Assembly: GCA_946887155.1 (NCBI GenBank)
Contig: CAMPKM010000083.1
Span: 1 to 9,686, forward strand
From: an uncultured Gemmatimonadota bacterium
GTDB lineage: Bacteria > Gemmatimonadota > Gemmatimonadetes > Gemmatimonadales > Gemmatimonadaceae
Direction: 5' to 3'
Length of the DNA: 9,686 nt
Shown: one piece after another, positions 6,003-9,686 of the stretch
Position numbering within the stretch: position 1 is the stretch's first letter
Layout: the number at the start of each line of letters is the position of its first letter
Program-made: the position numbers and the translations under genes
The notes under the pieces: model-generated
Told to the model about the DNA's origin: nothing
Databases searched by the model: none
Seen by the model: the letters and a program-made list of their open reading frames with translations, nothing else

Positions 6003-6365
6003 TCAGCGCCGGGAGTAATTCTTCTTGCTCGACCAGAAGAACTGTCGCGGCGTGATGACGTGGCCAAGCCAGGCCGCCGAGGCGGCGAGGATCACGGGGT
6101 AAAGCAGCGTGGCGGTGAAGATCGCCCACGCGGGCAGGCTCATCGCCCCGCCTAACGACGTCGCCAGTGCGGACACATCCGTACCACGAACCAGGCCGAA
6201 AAGCAGCAGCCCGCCCCAGGCGAGGAACGCGGCGGCGGCCGCGACCCGCACCGACCGCTCCGGCCACGCCAGTCCGATCAGGAAGCCGGCGACGATCGGC
6301 CCGAGCGTCGGCGCACCAAACCAGGTACAGGCTGCAATGACGACCACCCCGAAGAGAATGCTCAC
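6003..6365 (-). CDS. Small hydrophobic membrane protein of unknown function
   Basis: The 120-residue product starts at GTG (6365), which overlaps the TGA stop of the acylase gene as GTGA, so it is probably translated by coupling. I do not recognise the family. Hydrophobic segments lie at about 3-15, 17-33, 41-59 and 78-101, giving three or four membrane passes. Pro and Gly residues break the first pair (GAPTLGPIVAGFLIGLAWPER). A basic, aromatic tail follows (TPRQFFWSSKKNYSRR, 105-120), which by the positive-inside rule is likely cytoplasmic. There is no signal of a catalytic motif. It ends 25 bases before the start of the acyl-CoA dehydrogenase remnant. The close packing supports cotranscription with both neighbours but does not show a shared task. 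The gene is real by its coupling and its coding-like composition; its role is unknown. Confidence 0.82.
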   Translation of the reverse strand: MSILFGVVVIAACTWFGAPTLGPIVAGFLIGLAWPERSVRVAAAAAFLAWGGLLLFGLVRGTDVSALATSLGGAMSLPAWAIFTATLLYPVILAASAAWLGHVITPRQFFWSSKKNYSRR

Positions 6366-8830
6366 GGCGTAGCCATCCCCGGGGTCAACCGCAGGCGCGC
6401 GACCGCGCTGACCGCGGACGTGTCGCGCGGCGCAAACAGCGTGTCGAGCTCACCACGTCGCCAGTAGGGCAGGCGGTCCTTGTAACGCGGACTGAACGGG
6501 TTCCCACTCTGGCCGCCGGGATACGTGCCCCATGCCTGGATGGAATCACCCAGTTCCACGACCATGCGCCAGCTCGGTCCGTGGCCGCCCACGCTGGCGG
6601 GATTCAAGGTCGACGGCCCGCCCTGCACCGGGATGCCGATCTCGGAAAATCCAGCCAGACCTAACAAGTGCATGATGCGGGTAGCGCCGACCGTGCCCCA
6701 CCGCCAGTCGCCGCCGGCGCGATCCCCGTAACGCGCGACCAGTGAATCGTATGCCGCCGCCAGCGATGCGTTCAGGATCCAATCGCGATCCTCGGTCACG
6801 TCGCTGGTTCGATGGTCATCCCACCAGGGACTCGCCGTATCCTGCGCGAGGTTGAACAGCATGTCGCTGCCGGGCGTGGCGACCCGCCGCCCATTCTCGA
6901 CCGTGAGCTCATCCCAGGTCCGCGACGACAACTGGCGCATCGCAGCCTCGAACAGCACCGCGTGCGAGTCGCCCGGCATGTAACGCCGATCCCATTCCGA
7001 CAACCAGCGCGCAGCCGAGTCGAGCGAAACCGTTTTGGCGCCACCGGTGGCCCGCCGCGCGGCGTCCAGGAAAAGCGGAACGAACGACTCGGCGCGTTCG
7101 CTTCCGGGATCCGTCTGCCAGCGACGCATCGTCTCCGGCGTCACGGCCGAATCGCCGCGGAGAAGCTTGTTGATGCGCAGCGCCCGCCACGGATCGAAGT
7201 CCGTGTCGATGCCCATGTAGTCGCTTCGGTCCTGCGGATCCAGCGGCGCCTGGTTTGCCGAAGCGAGAAATCCCTGCGCGGGATTGAACGATTGCGGATA
7301 ACGCGCCAGGGGCAGGTATCCCTGCCAGTCATTGCGGCTGCTGCTGCCATCCTGGATCGCGAACGGGCGTGCGCCCGGCGGACGGACGGGAAATCTTCCT
7401 GTCGAGCGGATCCCGATCGTGCCCCGGCGGTCGGCGACGATCATGTTCTGCGCCGGCGCGCCAAAGCCCACTGCCATGCTGTCGAGGAACCCCCGTGCGG
7501 TCGTTGCGCGCGCCGCGTTCAGGAAGACCGTCTGGTCGAGTTCCGGCTGCAGGACCATCCATCGCATCGACAACCATCGACCCGATGCATCCTTCGACAT
7601 CGGGCCGCGGTGCGTCAGGCGCAGCGTGTCGACGGCGATCTGTTCACCTGACGTGCCGCGATACACCTCGGTGCGGAGTTCGATGTTCTTCCACTCCCCG
7701 TCGAGCTGGTATTTCCGGGGATCGTTCGCGTCATCGACGGTTTCGGCGTAGAGATCGAGCACGTCCGCGCCGGTATTGGTGAACGACCAGGCGACGTCGC
7801 GCGTGAAGCCGATGATGATGCCCGGCGCGCCCGGTATCGTGACACCGTAGACGTCGAGCACGCCCGGCACGACGATGTGCGCCTCGTACCACAGGCTGGG
7901 CAGTGTCATGTCGAGGTGCGGGTCGCCCGCGAGCAGCGCCTTTCCGGCGGCCGTCCGGCGTGGCGAGACCGCCCAGTTGTTGCTGGCGAAACTGCCGCGC
8001 GCGTCACCGTCGTCAGGCAGCGCCGGGAGCACCGACGCGATCCGTTTCGCAACCGAATCGGAAGCCCCCGGCGCGGGAATGGGCCGGAAGTCGAACCTCG
8101 GTGCGCCATCACCGTTAGGCTCGATAGGCTCCACGATCGGCGAATGCACCGGGAACAACGCCGCGGCCGCGTCCTGTCCGACGAGCGCCGCTACCGCCAT
8201 CTGCGTGCGCTCGTTGTTGTTGTACGCCAGGGTCCAGCCCATTCGGGCGAACAGGTGCATCGTGTTCACCGGCGCCCATCGCTCCGGCATCACGCCCAGC
8301 AGCCGGTACTCCACGGGGAGGTCGGACGGTGGCATGGCATCGATCCACGCGTTCACGCCGTCCGTGTACGCATCGAGGATCACCTGCGCCCGCGATCCCG
8401 CGACGAGGGCGGCGGCATTTCGCTCCGCGGACGCCGGCAGTCCGAGGTGCCGCATTTCCCGGTCCGCCTCGAGCGCCACGGCGCCGGCCCATTCGGTCAG
8501 CCGTCCCGATGCCGCTCGCGCCTGTGCCTCGAGCTGGAACAACCGGTCCCGCGCGACCACGAAGCCTAACGCACGGATCGCGTCGGCTTCCGTGGCGGCA
8601 AAGATGTGCGGCACTCCGCGCCGGTCGTAGCGAACGTCGACGGACGCCGACAGGTTCGGTATCCTGGCATCCGCGTCACCCCGGAGGTCGTCACGCGTTG
8701 CGCCCCAGACACCATTGACCGGATCGAGCAACCGGCCCAGTGGCGGCACCGGATCGAGCCCGCGCACCCCGATCCAGCTCGCGCCGGCAAGGGCGGCGGC
8801 GGCGAGGACGGTCAGGAAGGTGCGAGGCAT
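6362..8830 (-). CDS. Penicillin acylase family protein (secreted N-terminal-nucleophile amidase)
   Basis: Members hydrolyse amide bonds of beta-lactam side chains, acyl-homoserine lactones or other N-acyl compounds after self-cleavage into alpha and beta chains; the substrate here is not determinable. The 822-residue product has a hydrophobic N-terminus (MPRTFLTVLAAAALAGASWIG) that acts as signal or anchor. The alpha-chain motif DVRYDRRGVPHIFA is at 65-78, followed by GFVVARDRLFQLEAQARAASG (89-109). The new beta-chain N-terminus is predicted at Ser283 in FA-SNNWAVSP; GKALLAGDPHL (296-306) follows. Other family blocks are FTNTGADVLDLY (350-361), QNMIVADRRGTIGI (461-474), GYLPLARYP (504-512) and FLASANQ (521-527, Asn526 a candidate oxyanion-hole residue). 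Near the end come GDWRWGTVGA, GQSGNPFSPRYKDRLPYWRRGE and a C-terminal tail. It lies 33 bases behind the metallophosphoesterase gene and overlaps the next gene's start. The ribosome-binding site is weak. The gene appears intact, with all core residues present. Confidence 0.95.
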   Translation of the reverse strand: MPRTFLTVLAAAALAGASWIGVRGLDPVPPLGRLLDPVNGVWGATRDDLRGDADARIPNLSASVDVRYDRRGVPHIFAATEADAIRALGFVVARDRLFQLEAQARAASGRLTEWAGAVALEADREMRHLGLPASAERNAAALVAGSRAQVILDAYTDGVNAWIDAMPPSDLPVEYRLLGVMPERWAPVNTMHLFARMGWTLAYNNNERTQMAVAALVGQDAAAALFPVHSPIVEPIEPNGDGAPRFDFRPIPAPGASDSVAKRIASVLPALPDDGDARGSFASNNWAVSPRRTAAGKALLAGDPHLDMTLPSLWYEAHIVVPGVLDVYGVTIPGAPGIIIGFTRDVAWSFTNTGADVLDLYAETVDDANDPRKYQLDGEWKNIELRTEVYRGTSGEQIAVDTLRLTHRGPMSKDASGRWLSMRWMVLQPELDQTVFLNAARATTARGFLDSMAVGFGAPAQNMIVADRRGTIGIRSTGRFPVRPPGARPFAIQDGSSSRNDWQGYLPLARYPQSFNPAQGFLASANQAPLDPQDRSDYMGIDTDFDPWRALRINKLLRGDSAVTPETMRRWQTDPGSERAESFVPLFLDAARRATGGAKTVSLDSAARWLSEWDRRYMPGDSHAVLFEAAMRQLSSRTWDELTVENGRRVATPGSDMLFNLAQDTASPWWDDHRTSDVTEDRDWILNASLAAAYDSLVARYGDRAGGDWRWGTVGATRIMHLLGLAGFSEIGIPVQGGPSTLNPASVGGHGPSWRMVVELGDSIQAWGTYPGGQSGNPFSPRYKDRLPYWRRGELDTLFAPRDTSAVSAVARLRLTPGMATP

Positions 8831-8863
8831 GGCGGGAATCTACGACTCAGGTGAGGTCGCTGC

Positions 8864-9686
8864 TTAATCACGGTTCCGGGAAAATTCCTTCACCGGTCCC
8901 TCGGTGAACTCCCGGCTCCTTGCCACCCAGACAAGCGTTCGCACCTCGATGCTGACGGGCGAAATCGTGAGCACATTGACCGACGACGGTCTTCCCCCAC
9001 GAGATCGGTTCGAAACCGTACCGGCCGTCGAGATCACGGTCCCCCGCTTCGTGTGCTCGACGAAGTGGATCGCTTCCTGGTGATCGTGACCGCAGAGTAC
9101 CGCGTCAACGCCGATCCGCGCGAACGCCCCGAGTATCCGGCGCGTGTTCTTGAGGCCGTGTCGCTGGGACAGCTCGCCCTTCACGGGATTGTGGTGCATG
9201 ACGATGACCCGTGCGTCACCAGGTGGTGAGCTCGTGAACTCCGCATGCGCCCGCTCGATCTGCCGGCGCCGGAGGTCACCGATGATGGAGATGTCGCGCA
9301 TGTTCCAGGTCAACGTGCGATGACTCACGCCCTGCGCCGTGTTCAGTCCCACCAGCGTCACGCCCGGCACACGCAGCACCGGCTCGAGGTCGTCGTCGAT
9401 GTAATGACGGTACTTCGCGTAGATCGCGTCTTCACCACGCACGTGGAGCGGTGATCGCCACCACGTGACGTCGTGGTTCCCCGGCACGGTGATCACCGCG
9501 CTGACCCTGGCCGCATCGCGGAGAAATGCCTTCGCCCGCTGGAACTCGCCGGCCCGCGCGCGCTGCGACAGGTCGCCACTCACCGCGACGACCTCGTACT
9601 GCCCGTCCTGCACGTGCGACTCGATCGCCTCGATCAGGTCGGGATCACACGGCTGCCCGAAATGCAGGTCAGAGACGTGGAAGATG
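8864..9686 (-). CDS. Calcineurin-like metallophosphoesterase (Icc/CpdA-like), N-terminus outside window
   Basis: This is a two-metal phosphoesterase of the superfamily that includes cyclic-nucleotide and nucleotide-sugar phosphodiesterases; the substrate is not determinable. The frame stays open to the window edge and shows the first motif there: FHVSDLHFG, with the Asp at 9670-9668 and the His at 9664-9662. Because this motif normally lies within the first ten or so residues, only a few N-terminal residues should be missing. An internal GTG at 9613 is therefore not the start. The remaining motifs follow in family order: SGDLSQRA (Asp at 9574-9572), PGNHD (Asn at 9478-9476), VIVMHHNP and CGHDHQEA. 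All five metal- or phosphate-binding blocks are present, so the enzyme should be active. There is no export signal in the visible part, so it is likely cytoplasmic. TAA at 8866-8864 ends it 33 bases before the acylase start, suggesting it leads the four-gene run, unless a promoter lies within its 3' end. Confidence 0.93.
   Translation of the reverse strand, partial: IFHVSDLHFGQPCDPDLIEAIESHVQDGQYEVVAVSGDLSQRARAGEFQRAKAFLRDAARVSAVITVPGNHDVTWWRSPLHVRGEDAIYAKYRHYIDDDLEPVLRVPGVTLVGLNTAQGVSHRTLTWNMRDISIIGDLRRRQIERAHAEFTSSPPGDARVIVMHHNPVKGELSQRHGLKNTRRILGAFARIGVDAVLCGHDHQEAIHFVEHTKRGTVISTAGTVSNRSRGGRPSSVNVLTISPVSIEVRTLVWVARSREFTEGPVKEFSRNRD

Overview
This looks like a chromosomal window from a high-GC, Gram-negative-type bacterium. 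Hand counts give about 67% GC in one sampled 60-base line of the penicillin acylase gene. Three things suggest Gemmatimonadota: the density of exported proteins and lipoproteins, a secreted PQQ-type dehydrogenase beside a penicillin-acylase-family hydrolase, and a heptamer tandem array of a kind I associate with that phylum. This placement is an inference from general impression, not from a marker gene. No rRNA, tRNA, CRISPR array, transposase, phage gene or replication origin is visible.

Layout. (1) 1-1150, plus strand: the C-terminal part of a short-chain dehydrogenase/reductase cut by the window edge, then a small lipoprotein. A seven-unit TTGACGA array and a strong hairpin terminator follow, shared with the convergent gene. 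(2) 1261-3015, minus strand: a small Cys-anchored lipoprotein, then a secreted PQQ-dependent sugar dehydrogenase. (3) 3058-3636, plus strand: a DUF7010-like membrane protein whose 3' half is AT-richer and uses codons rare elsewhere in the window. It is followed by a 14-bp-stem inverted repeat with a partly structured loop. (4) 3792-4700, minus strand: an exported DUF1207-like protein, probably outer-membrane. (5) 4804-9686, minus strand: a likely four-gene transcription unit, in order metallophosphoesterase (5' end off the window), penicillin acylase family hydrolase, small membrane protein (GTGA overlap with the acylase stop) and a glutaryl-CoA-dehydrogenase-type acyl-CoA dehydrogenase. A REP-like palindrome sits exactly at the end of the last gene and supplies its stop codon.

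The most informative anomaly is the acyl-CoA dehydrogenase. Both halves are well conserved but lie in different frames, and family alignment places an 8-base loss at about 5140/5141. Restoring it gives a 393-residue protein with all expected catalytic residues. The other items worth following are non-coding: the REP-like palindrome, the heptamer array, the hairpin at 3661-3723, and a skew in which every TTA codon found in the minus-strand genes precedes Gly, within a GTTAGGC/GTTAGGT word. I found no convincing new multi-gene system; most of the window is ordinary chromosomal gene content.
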